Assembly: GCA_013396755.1 (NCBI GenBank)
Contig: VWZF01007239.1
Span: 143,751-207,750 of the forward strand
Direction: 5' to 3'
Origin: Sclerurus mexicanus
Taxonomy: Eukaryota; Chordata; Aves; Passeriformes; Furnariidae
Length of the DNA stretch: 64,000 bases
In this document: positions 11,701-21,139 of the stretch, piece by piece
Layout of the letters: each line of letters opens with the position of its first letter
Numbering within the stretch: position 1 is the stretch's first letter
Translations under genes and position numbers: made by a program
The notes under the pieces: model-generated
Database searches by the model: none
The model's input: the letters and a program-made list of their open reading frames with translations, nothing else
Told to the model about the DNA's origin: nothing

Positions 11701-14700
11701 CCAGCTTCCCTAGTTATGGTGGGGAGTTTACACTGTGCAGTTGTTTCTTTTAATGAGGATAGACAGGCTGGGGGCTCTCTCCACCCTGCACATAAAACTG
11801 AACCATCTATCCCACCTGGACAGCCATCCTGGAGTCAGCTGGAATTCTCTGCTGAAGTAATCTTTGCACACAGAAAATTCCTTTTGGTAATAATTTAGAT
11901 GTTTCTATGTCAATATTTAAGAGAGGCCAGAAAAATGAAAATGCCAGGGACCTGGCTATCCACCCCTGGCTAAGTTACAAAATAAGAAAGCCGCTTCCAA
12001 GTGGTGTCCTGGGAAGCTGAATTAACATCACTTGGCTCCCCTAGAGGCATAATAGACCACGCTGTCTCTTTCAGTGCTTTTATTTCTGATCCTTAAACAA
12101 GGACAGCATTCTGTTTTCCTTGTTTTTGCCCAGTGCTCAAGGTTGCAGCAGGATAAGTGCCCAGCACCCTGCCAGCTCTAAGTGTTCGTTTTGTTCCCAG
12201 GTTAGCGTTACCTGGCGGGATGCCGCTGACAGCAACACAATCGCTGCTGTCTCTATTGCTCACAGCACCAGCAGTTCCAGAAAAAATGTCCTAATTTCAG
12301 AGGAGGAAATCTGCCTCACTCTTCATGTTAATGCAGCGGGCTCCATCTGGGGCACAGCCTATGGCAATTGGGAAAGGCTGTGTTTTCGAAGGGAAAATGA
12401 GGGCCCATATCCCCTGGTGAGAACCAGCGGTATAGATTTTAAAGTAAAAGATTTCTCTGGGTGCTGGAATTCCCGTCCAGAGTCTCATTTGCTAAATAAT
12501 GCCCAGACAAACCAGCAGATCAGCCCCATCTACAATTTTTCACCCTTCTTTTTCAGCAGGAATTACACACAAATGGGAGAACTCTTTACAGGCTTTTTCA
12601 GACCTCCTGTGCTCCACAGCCTAGAGGAATATTCCTCTGCCACCTCCGAGAAGGCCTTTAGATGGCTTCTTCCTATAGCTGAAGGCTACTTCAGCCAGGC
12701 AAGTGTTACAGCAGCTGATGATACAATATCCTGCAGCAACCACGAGGCCTTTAACATTTCTTGGAGGATGTCAGCCCGGTTAGCTCACCCTTTCAGCCAG
12801 ACCCTTGTTTTCCAAGAACAGGAAGGGAGGTGTTCCTGGCAGTTGGGAAAAGCAGCTCCACACAGAAAGGTATTTTATTTCTCAGGGTCTACGTGGTCTT
12901 TACCAAACCCTGTTAATCCTTTCTTAATAATATTCTGAGAAAGCTCTGCCCCCTAAGCCCACCATTGTTAGAGAAACACGTCTCTGCACACAGATGTTTC
13001 TTTTCTTCCTCAGGAAATGCAAGGAATACCTTATTTAGTATCACACCCAAAGCGATCTCCACATTTGCTTCCTGGCGCTACACAACACGGTCTACTGAGC
13101 TAGATTATATGTCAAAAAGTGTGCAAAGCATAAGAGAAACAGGGAAATCTAACACATTAAGGAGGAGCAGGATGCCAGCTGGTTGCTCTCATGCACGCTG
13201 GACATCTGAGCGCAGCAGAGCTCCATCCTGGTAAGGCAAGGAGCCGAGGGCTCGTTCCCCATGGCAGTTCTCAGAGAGCAAGTGAAAAACAAACCAACAA
13301 AGCGAAATCTTTGCAAGGCTAAAGAATAAACCCTCTTGCACAAGGAGATCTGGCACAGAAATTGCCTTTTCCAGCTATAATATGCCCACTGTTCCAGCAG
13401 CCTGGGTCTCACAGTCGCTTGGCCACTGCCACAAACATCCACCGTGCCTCTTCCGGGGCAGTGTGTGGGGCCACAAACAGAGGATTCATAGCCAGGGAGC
13501 TGCCAGCCAGCTTGGCCTCTTCCCAAAGGGGTTCCATGTTCAGGCAAGAATTCCCAGAGCCAGGAGAAAGTATGATGTCTGTTTGTTTGGGGTTTTTTTA
13601 CAAAATAAGATTAATCACTTGGGAGTTGGTAGATAAAAGGAGCTCTCAGCAGATGCAGGAAGCTGCTGCCCCGATGGACAGTGTGCAAAGAAGAATGTGA
13701 CCCCCAACAGTTACAGGGAAACAGGGCTAAAAACATCAAAGCTGGGGCAATCTGAACAAGCTCTGTGTTGTTTGCTCTCCCCAGGTAACTCAGGCACTGA
13801 GTTACCTCTCTGGCAGGAAGTGGCGAGCATTCCAAAATCAGGTCATGGTAAACAGGCTGCTGAGTGCAGACAGACAAGGAAAAAATTGATAATTGAAAAC
13901 ACTTACTGACAAAAGACATAATGCAGAAAGAGAAAAAGGCAAAGGCATACATAAAGAAAATCATGTTCTAAAGCAGGGCTCAGACTAAAGTCACTGTCTG
14001 GCTCTTAGGCCCTGCTGTGCATATAAATAAGGCTTTGTTCACATGCAGAAACGGTACGAGGTTAACCAAAATTAATTTAGAAAGATGCAGGGTTCTGAGT
14101 TGAATCCATAAAAGCCTTTGATGGTCACTGCAGCAGATGAAAGCAGATTATGCTGGTTACCTTGTTTTGGATGTAATCTATATAAAAATTATTAAATCAG
14201 TATCAATATTACAGAGTGAGTTTAAAAAACACATTTAGTAACTTATCTAACAGAAACTCAGAGAACATAAACCACAATGAAGTTACAAAACACCACCACA
14301 GAGATACTACCCAAGGATTGCTCCTGGAAACCAAGATGAAAGGCCTCAGGCTATTGTCCACCTCCTTCTGCTGCCATGCTTTCCAAAGAGCAATTTGCAA
14401 GTTCTGGAGATTTAACAAGCACCTGATAAGGGAAACCTTGAGCTCCTCCACCTGCAAAAGGGTGAAGAATTACCTCCTGAGAAAGAAACATCACAGAGAA
14501 GCTGCCTAAGGGCCCTTTGGAGTACTGGTAACCTCATGACTTGAGACCAACCGTGATGCTGCACTCTGTCAGCAACCACTGAGCATCACAAGCAGCGAGA
14601 AACTGACTGTGGGGAAAGGTTTTTGGCATGCTAAAATGACAAACTTAAACCTGCAGGAGCACTCAGTTAAACATGGCAGACAACCACCAGTGCCACTACA

Positions 14701-14899
14701 AGATTCCTGCATGGCTTGCCTGGTGCAAGAGGTAGAACTCCTCAACCTCAGCCCTGGGAGACAGCGTGAACTGAAGGCGTGAACACAGACAGGGCAAAAC
14801 CTCACATGAGATGCTGCTGAAGCTGCCTGCTCCTTCCCACAATTCCTATTACTTTTGAGGCTGAAGAACTGGAATTGCACCAGCATTAAAGCTCAGGTG

Positions 14900-15235
14900 G
14901 GTCTTGCTGCCCACCACATCTTTCTGCAGGACACGGCCTGGATCTTCTCATTCCATTTTCAGGCAATCAACTGTTCTCACGTAAGTGTGATCTCTGAATT
15001 TCTCCTCACTGAACCGCATCGAATTTCGTTCAGCCCATTGGGTCAATCTGCTGAGTTTGTTTTGATTCCAATCCAGCTCTTCAAAGCTCTCAAACCCATT
15101 CCCAGCTCAGTACTGTCTGCAAATTCAATAAGCACATTCTCAATTCCATTATCCAAGCCAAAACAAGAAACTTACTTGATAAATTCTTTCAGCTGAACAG
15201 TGAGCTACTGTCAAGTTCCCTGGCATTGGTTTTCC
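14900..15235 (-). mobile_element. CR1 LINE fragment, reverse-transcriptase region
   Basis: Translated on the minus strand, 15235 to 14900 resembles the CR1 reverse transcriptase around and after its catalytic box: LDNGIE, then FADSTELG (degraded FADDTKLG), then SWIG and QWAERNSMRF. The catalytic Asp pair is damaged and stop codons occur, so the copy is inactive. It lies in the long FLOT2 intron. The boundaries are approximate. Confidence 0.75.
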
Positions 15236-16226
15236 AGGCAGTTTCATATTCATTGTATATTATCTGAGAAACCAGTTCCTCCTTGCACTGTGGACTGTAG
15301 GTCTCTTGCAGGAAAGGACTGCAGAGCCTAAAGAAATCTTTATTTCAGGCTTTCAACTTAGAGAAGCACTATGAAAATACCAGTCTCAAAATCACAAACA
15401 GTTCTTGCAGGCATAAGAGGGATGTTGCACCAGTATGGAAGAGTGTAGAGTGACTTTGGAAAGGTTAACTACCCCTGACTGTTGGGGTGTAGTAGAAAAT
15501 GCCTACACAAAACTGGAATTGTTAGTTCTTCTTTAACTTTGACAGATACCAAGGAGCCCCAAATGGTGTTGCACCAAAGGAAAGTTTAAGAAACTGGCCT
15601 GGAGCATATTTCTCAAGCTGAGTTCTGCTCACCTGACGGGGAATCAGATTAGCTGGACACGGCAACTGTGTTGTGTTCTTCTAGGTGTTATGAGCAACAT
15701 ATTTGTTGCAGTATCCTAAGAAATAAAGCTGGGTTGGCTGGACCGTACTCCCCTGATTTTGTTCCTTCTTTCACACCCTGAATTTTTGCTGAAGCAGTAG
15801 TTTGTTCTCATGCAGGAACACGGAGGGCTGGGCCAACCTTCCCCTGTCACGTGTCTCCAGGTGTTCCCCTCAGAGCTCCTCTGCTGCTGGACTGCTCCTG
15901 CATGGTGCCACCCTGCAGCCCACCACAGCCAGACGGAAAATGCCCCAGCTGCAGAGATCTGGGCAACACCGGTAACTGTAAGATCAACATGGCCATTATA
16001 AATTATATCTTCTTATCATTAAATATTATAGTGTTATATTTCAAAATGAGCAGAATGATCCACAAAAGCTGCTTTCAACCAGACTGTAACCCCAAACCAG
16101 CATTTCACAGCCTATCTGGCTGGGGGGAACGTTTGTGTATCAGATCGACATCTGTATCTAGTTATTACCTTGCAGTCAGCCACAGTCTGTCACAGAGTGA
16201 AGCTCCCAGTCCTTACATCACCTAAG

Positions 16227-16258
16227 AATAATTAATTAACCTAACAATAATTAATTAA
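16227..16258. repeat. short AT direct repeat AATAATTAATTAA x2
   Basis: Two copies of a 13-base AT unit, separated by a few bases, lie at the left edge of the GC-rich FLOT2 5' region. No function is assigned. Confidence 0.6.
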
Positions 16259-16269
16259 GTCCTGTCTGC

Positions 16270-17278
16270 CCGCAGCCTGGCTCATGCCAAAGTGCAGTGG
16301 GGAGCTTTGGCAGCGTTGGAGCAGCTACATGTTGAATCAGACACGGGGGGTTCCACTGCTGCTCTGTCTGACCCCAAGCTCCGGCGCCAGCCCAGCTGCT
16401 GGTAACGTGGCCCGTGTCCGAGGGGCATCACCTGCCCCCAGTGCCAGCCCCCCGCAGAGAGAGAGCGCAGCGCTGCGCGGGGTGACGAGACACACACCCC
16501 GGGACAGGCCTGCAGTGCGCGGCCCCGGGGGGATGCTCGCACCCGGCTCCGCTCACCCGGCAAGGGCACCTGTCCCCCAGGGAACACGGTGCCTCCCTGG
16601 CCATCCCGGCCAAAAGCTGCGGGCGAGGGCCCGGTTCCGCCGGTGCCACTGCCCGGCCCGACCAGCGGCAGCGCGGTGTTGCGGGCACGGGCCTGCGCCC
16701 TCTGCCCTGAGCTGCAGGGACCCCACCCCAGCACAACACCCCCCGAGGGTCCCCTCCGGCTCGGGCTCCCCCGCAGACAGACAGACAGACACCCACCCAG
16801 ACCACAGGGCGCCCCCCGCGACAGGGACGGGCCCCGGGGCACCGCCAGCCGCCCTCAGCTCCCCCTCGGGAAGCCACGCCAGGCACAGACCCCTCGCAGC
16901 CAGCACCTCCCCGCAGGGCCCCGTCCTGCCACACCCCTTAGGGAGGTGCCCCCAATTCCATGACAGAAACCCACAAATTCCCTCAAGATCCCACCCCGGC
17001 TGGGATCCCTGGCAGTCCCCCCACAGCCGGGACCCCCCGGCTCCCTGCTCCCAGCAGCCCCCATTACACCGACCGCCTCTCCTGCAGCTCCCTCACGGTC
17101 CCCCCAAGACAGGGACCCCTCGAACCCCTCCCAGGGACCCCCCGCTCCCTCAGTGCCCCCGTCCCCGACAGGACCCCTCGGGCCGGGCCGTACCTGACAG
17201 CACGAGCGCCTCGTTGGGCCCCACGCTGCAGCAGCTCCCCACATCGGCCCCGGCCCCACATCGGCCCCGGCCCCACAT
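16270..17278 (-). promoter_or_regulatory. CpG-island-like region at the FLOT2 5' end
   Basis: Base composition changes abruptly from AT-rich to GC- and CpG-rich near 16260 and stays so up to the gap. FLOT2 exon 1 lies inside at 17194-17242. The promoter proper would be at higher coordinates, in the N gap. Long open frames on both strands here, some running through the gap, reflect GC richness and N translation, not genes. Confidence 0.55.
17243..17278. repeat. tandem copies of a GC-rich unit at the gap edge
   Basis: On the minus strand ATGTGGGGCCGGGGCCG is repeated immediately 5' of FLOT2 exon 1, ending against the N run. The last partial copy merges into the position of the start codon. It may be a true microduplication or an assembly artefact caused by the gap. 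Confidence 0.6.
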
Positions 17279-17845
17279 NNNNNNNNNNNNNNNNNNNNNN
17301 NNNNNNNNNNNNNNNNNNNNNNNNNNNNNNNNNNNNNNNNNNNNNNNNNNNNNNNNNNNNNNNNNNNNNNNNNNNNNNNNNNNNNNNNNNNNNNNNNNNN
17401 NNNNNNNNNNNNNNNNNNNNNNNNNNNNNNNNNNNNNNNNNNNNNNNNNNNNNNNNNNNNNNNNNNNNNNNNNNNNNNNNNNNNNNNNNNNNNNNNNNNN
17501 NNNNNNNNNNNNNNNNNNNNNNNNNNNNNNNNNNNNNNNNNNNNNNNNNNNNNNNNNNNNNNNNNNNNNNNNNNNNNNNNNNNNNNNNNNNNNNNNNNNN
17601 NNNNNNNNNNNNNNNNNNNNNNNNNNNNNNNNNNNNNNNNNNNNNNNNNNNNNNNNNNNNNNNNNNNNNNNNNNNNNNNNNNNNNNNNNNNNNNNNNNNN
17701 NNNNNNNNNNNNNNNNNNNNNNNNNNNNNNNNNNNNNNNNNNNNNNNNNNNNNNNNNNNNNNNNNNNNNNNNNNNNNNNNNNNNNNNNNNNNNNNNNNNN
17801 NNNNNNNNNNNNNNNNNNNNNNNNNNNNNNNNNNNNNNNNNNNNN
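17279..17845. other. assembly gap (567 N)
   Basis: An unresolved run of N in CpG-rich sequence between FLOT2 exon 1 and the DHRS13 3' flank. It probably covers the FLOT2 core promoter. Confidence 0.99.
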
Positions 17846-17934
17846 GACTCCATGGGTGTGCAAGGGGTGTGTGTGACACTGCACAGGTGTGCAAGGGCTC
17901 GGGGGGGTGTGCTGCAGTGTGTGCGAGGGAGGGG

Positions 17935-18045
17935 GTCTGTGTGTGCTGCAGGGTGTACACGTGTGTGAGGCAGGGTCTGTGTGTGCTGCAGGGTGTACAC
18001 GTGTGTGCTGCAGGGTGTACACGTGTGTGAGGCAGGGGGGTGCGC
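17935..18045. repeat. minisatellite with GTGTGCTGCAGGGTGTACAC core
   Basis: Three copies of a 20-base core, separated by GTGTGTGAGGCAGG-type linkers, occur at about 17941, 17981 and 18005. It lies between the N gap and the DHRS13 3' end and has no coding signal. Confidence 0.8.
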
Positions 18046-18173
18046 ATGGCCTCGCAGGGCCGGGTGTGCCCACCCTGCCTCACCACACACGCCCTGCAGG
18101 GTGCACCCCCCTCGCACGCCCCCGTGCCACCCCCACACAGGACCCGACGGGCTCCCCCATCACCACCACCACC

Positions 18174-18179
18174 TTTATT
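18174..18179 (-). terminator. DHRS13: DHRS13 polyadenylation signal overlapping the stop codon
   Basis: On the minus strand the reading frame ends GAG CAA TAA A, so the stop codon TAA (18177-18175) lies inside AATAAA. If used, cleavage would leave a 3' UTR of only some tens of bases. The signal is seen; its use is inferred. Confidence 0.6.
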
Positions 18180-19507
18180 GCTCGGGAGCAGTGGGGGCTG
18201 CTGGGGAGGGTCCCACCCCGTCCCCTCCCAGCCCCACCAGCCGCTCACTGCCCTCCCAGAGCGCCCGTGCCAGCCGGTCATCGCGCCCCGGCGGCCACGG
18301 CTGCTGGGGGCCGCTGTCCGTGAAGTAGCGGCCGCTGAGGGGCTCGAGGCCGTCCCGCGTGGCACAGTCCAGCACCACCTGCGCGCCCTCGGACGCGTCC
18401 AGGAAGAGCAGCCAGGCCAGCGGCAGCAGCAGCGGCTTCAGCCACAGCGGCGCGTGCCGGAACAGCGCCGTGTTGACGAACCCTGTGCGGGCACAGCGGA
18501 CATGGAGCATCCCCATGGAACATGGGGGAGATGGCCAGGCTGGCCTTGGCGTGGGCGGTGTGGCTGTGATTGTCCACTGGCACTGCCACACCTGCCCTGG
18601 CGTGGTGCACGGTGCTCTGTGCAAGGATACTTGTGAAAGGGTCCACTGTGCAAGGGGACACGTGCAAAGGGACACGCTATGGCGAGGGACGTGCTGTGCA
18701 CAGGAACATGTGCGAGGGGACACATTGTATAAAGGGACATGCCATGCAAAGGGACACATGTTCAAAGGCACACACCACGCAAAGGGTTTAACAGCCACAC
18801 GAGGGGACAATGCTCCATGTGCAGGAATTCCCAGTGGAAAGGCTGCACCTTGCAAAACACTCCACTTGCACACCGGCAGCCCCATGCAAAGGACTTCACC
18901 ATGCAAAGCACGAGGTCAGGACGCACAGGGACACAAAGGTGTGCCGAGCACACCCCAGACACATACTGACGGTGAGCCCACCCAGCGCCGGGTCCTACCT
19001 GGGTGCACAGCATAGCAGGTGACCTGTGTGTCCTGCTCTCGTGTGGCCAGCTCGCGGGCGTGCAGCACGTTGGCCAGCTTGCTGTCACAGTAGTCCTGGA
19101 AAGCAGAGAAGAGCCCCGGGGGCGGGCGGCCCAGGGAGTCGGGGCGCAGGCGGCCGGCGCAGTGGGCGCTGGAGGCGACGATGACCACACGGCTGGGCCC
19201 ACAGCTCCGCAGCCGCTCCAGCAGCAGCTGGGTCAGCAGGAAGTGGCCCAGGTGGTTCACCTGGAAGGGGAGGCTGAAGCCGTCCTCTGTCGTGCCCCCG
19301 GCGCTCACCCCTGCGAAGGAGGCAATGGCAGCCCCCGGTGGGTGCCCCAAGGATGCAGAGGGGATTTGGGGTCAGGCACTCACCCGCGTTGTTGATGAGG
19401 AGGTGCAGGTGGGGCTCCTCGCGCAGGAAGGTGCTGGCAAAGGCTCGCACTGAGCGCAGGCTGGCCAGGTCCAGATGCATGAACCGCACCTCTTCGTTCC
19501 CCGTCTC
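18175..19507 (-). CDS. DHRS13: DHRS13, dehydrogenase/reductase SDR family member 13 (3' three exons)
   Basis: Short-chain dehydrogenase/reductase, NAD(P)-dependent; the substrate is not settled in the literature I know. Three exons with consensus splice sites and continuous phase: 19507-19384, 19310-18999 and 18482-18175 (stop). Visible family motifs are LDLASLRSVRAFAS, the NNAG motif, the VASSAHC serine and YCDSK, the catalytic Tyr-Lys pair. The last exon carries the hydrophobic PLLLPLAWLLF segment and EPLSGRYF, as in mammalian DHRS13. The N-terminal membrane anchor and the TGxxxGIG cofactor-binding motif, expected in upstream exons, are absent from the visible sequence; a single N at 20092 marks a likely collapse. 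The tail after the last conserved block (RLVGLG) is only about 16 residues, much shorter than in human. The 5' limit given here is therefore a partial boundary. Confidence 0.88.
18640..18960. repeat. degenerate GGGACA-type minisatellite in the last DHRS13 intron
   Basis: Variants of GCAAAGGGACACGTG and ACATG-containing units recur about every 15-25 bases across the intron between the last two DHRS13 exons. The copies are diverged. The repeat explains the low-complexity open frames on both strands. Confidence 0.6.
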
Positions 19508-19509
19508 CT

Positions 19510-20090
19510 GTGGGTACAGAAGGGCCTGGGGTTGGGGTACCCTGCCCTGCGTGGGGGCACCCTGACTGGGTGGGAGTGGATCCAGCTGCGGACGGGGGGA
19601 TGCCCTGGGTGCTGGATCTGGCCCAGAGGTTCCAGGGGCTGCAATGTGCTGGGATGTCCCGGCATAGGGGGGGGCCTGTGCAGCCCCCACCATGGTACAG
19701 GGTACCAATGCCTTCGGGTGTTTCTGGGTGCCTGGGGATATCCATTGAAGAAGGTGCCCCTCGGGTGTGCCGTGAGGTTCTCCTGGAAGTATCTCGGGGT
19801 TTCCTGGAGGTACCCAACGGGGGTGTTTAGGGAGTTGCTCATGTGATGGCCAGAGATGTCCCACTGGGTGTCTGTGAGTCTCCTGGGTACCCCTGGTGTG
19901 CCAAGGGGATGCCACGGCGGTGTCCTCTGGGTGCCCATGGGGGTGTCTGGGAGCGCCCATCTGATATTCAGGCAAGTCCCACTGGGGCGCCAGGGGGTGT
20001 GGGCATAGGGGGTGTCCCGGGAGTCTCCTGGAGTCGCCCGTGGGTGTCATGGGGGTGTCTGGGAGTGCCCTGCGATGTCCCGTGGATGGA
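19510..20090. other. GC-rich low-complexity sequence 5' of the visible DHRS13 exons
   Basis: Repeated GGTGTCTGGGAGTGCCC-like and GGGGGTGTC-like units, with no splice-flanked SDR exon on the minus strand. The missing 5' exons of DHRS13 should lie in or beyond this stretch, and I do not see them. Confidence 0.5.
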
Positions 20091-20091
20091 G

Positions 20092-20092
20092 N
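20092..20092. other. single unresolved base, possible contig join
   Basis: An isolated N stands exactly where low-complexity intron-like sequence meets a CpG-rich block (20093-20290). The missing DHRS13 exons make a collapsed join plausible. Confidence 0.6.
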
Positions 20093-20295
20093 CAGCCGCC
20101 CCCGCCTCCCCGCGGCGGCACCGACCGACGGACCGACCGACGGACGGACGGGGCAAGGTGCGCGCCGCGCCCAGAGCGGGTGAGCGACGTGGGGACAGGG
20201 AGTCGGCGCTGCCCCGGCTCGATGCCCCGGGGGACAGGGAAGGGACACCCGCTGTTCCCCAAGGGCCAGACCCCGCCGCGCCTGCCCCGAGGGGT
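20093..20295 (-). promoter_or_regulatory. CpG-rich block, possible DHRS13 5' region
   Basis: Dense CpG sequence with CGGACGGACGG-type repeats lies upstream, in minus-strand sense, of the known DHRS13 exons. It fits a promoter CpG island. No start codon with an SDR N-terminus was found. Confidence 0.35.
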
Positions 20296-20298
20296 GGG

Positions 20299-20788
20299 AG
20301 GTCACAGAATCACAGGATGGGTCAGGTGGTGAGGGACCACCCGAGGTTATCTAGTCCAACCCCCCTGCTCGAGCAGGGTCCCCTGGAGCACGTGGGACTC
20401 TGCCCAGACAGCTTGTGAACAGCTCCAGGGAAAGGGAGTCCACCGCCTCTGCATGGAGCCTGTTGCAGTGCTCAGGTACCCTGCACAGTGAAGAAGTTCT
20501 TTTTCATGTGCAGGTGCAACTTCCCTTGTTCCCATTTCCACCCATTGCCTCTCATTCTAACACGCAGCACCCCTGAGAAGAGCCTGGCTCCATCCCCTGA
20601 CCCACCCCCTTCGGATTCTCAAATACCTGGGTAAGATCCCCTCAGTCTGCTCTTCTCCAGGATAAACAGGCTCAACTCTCCCTGCTTTCCCTCATAAATG
20701 AGGTGCTTCAGGCCCCTCATCTCCCAGGAGGCTCGCAGGTACTCCCTGTTTCTCCTGCCCTGAGGAGCCCAGAACTGGATGTGCCACA
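20299..20788 (-). mobile_element. CR1 LINE 3' fragment, minus orientation
   Basis: It starts with CACAGAATCACAGGATGG and GTTATCTAGTCCAACCCCC, the reverse complement of a CR1 3' end. It continues through typical CR1 3' text including GAAGAAGTTCTTTTTCATGTG, CTTCTCCAGGATAAACAG and GAGGAGCCCAGAACTGGATG. It carries no intact open frame. Confidence 0.88.
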
Positions 20789-20905
20789 TCCCTACAAACA
20801 TTTGAGTTGAGGTTGGATCTGACTGAGTTGAAGACTTCCCTGCTCACTGCAGGGGGTTGGACTAGATGACTTTCAAAGTCCATCCCACCTCAATCCATTC
20901 CAGTT
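20789..20905 (+). mobile_element. CR1 LINE 3' end, plus orientation
   Basis: GACTTCCCTGCTCACTGCAG followed by GGTTGGACTAGATGACTTTC is the forward CR1 3' terminus. It directly abuts the oppositely oriented fragment on its left, so the two copies meet tail-out. The left boundary is approximate. Confidence 0.75.
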
Positions 20906-20975
20906 CTCACCCTCTTTCCTCCCACACCACGAGTATCCCACCACATCCCCACTCTGAGGGACACCAGGCTCCTCC

Positions 20976-21035
20976 CATCCCATCCCATCCCATCCCATCC
21001 CATCCCATCCCATCCCATCCCATCCCATCCCATCC
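20976..21035 (+). repeat. (CATCC)12 microsatellite
   Basis: Twelve uninterrupted CATCC units, 60 bases, lie about 70 bases after the plus-oriented CR1 end. They probably grew from the CCATCC-rich 3' flank of that insertion. Confidence 0.97.
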
Positions 21036-21139
21036 CAGTCTCCCACCTCAGGCTCCTCCTCAGTGGTCGGACACTCTGGGGAAGCTTCAGGTTGTGGTGA
21101 CACGAGTGAAGACAGACAGTCGAGAAAACAGAATGTGAA

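Larger units (their letters stand above)
4239..17242 (-). pseudogene. FLOT2: FLOT2 (flotillin-2) locus, apparently a unitary pseudogene
   Basis: Flotillin-2 is a palmitoylated SPFH/prohibitin-domain scaffold that forms hetero-oligomers with FLOT1 in membrane microdomains. Exons align in order to the vertebrate protein: 17242-17194 (N-terminus, GSCCSVGPNEALVLSG), about 11534-11446, 7002-6879, 6475-6357, 5960-5847, 5754-5635, 5223-5023, 4917-4751, 4579-4433 and 4277-4239. Introns are retained, so this is not a processed copy. Defects: GTG where the start ATG belongs (17240-17242); exon 2 not found; TG instead of AG at the acceptor of the exon starting 6475; TAG at 6447-6449 and at 5191-5193; indels shifting the frame near 5032, near 4890 and at 4817-4818; several Arg to Trp, Cys or His changes. 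Two exons (5960-5847 and 5754-5635) remain fully open. Assembly error cannot be excluded, but PHF12 and SEZ6 in the same window are clean. Confidence 0.85.

Noticed and set aside
4239..17242. FLOT2 as a working gene or a processed pseudogene
   Set aside because: A working gene conflicts with two stops, frameshifts and a lost acceptor. A processed copy conflicts with retained introns and syntenic position.
17935..18045. Repeated 20-base core as a regulatory array or repeat protein
   Set aside because: It behaves as a GT-rich minisatellite; the frame is not conserved between copies.
16284..18365. Very long open frames on both strands through 17279-17845
   Set aside because: They are open only because N bases translate as unknown; their flanks are GC-rich noncoding or minisatellite sequence.
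18359..19015. Plus-strand 218-codon open frame
   Set aside because: It is antisense to the last DHRS13 exon and runs through intron minisatellite.
20976..21035. Regular repeat as a CRISPR-like array
   Set aside because: It is a simple pentanucleotide microsatellite with no spacers, in a vertebrate genome.
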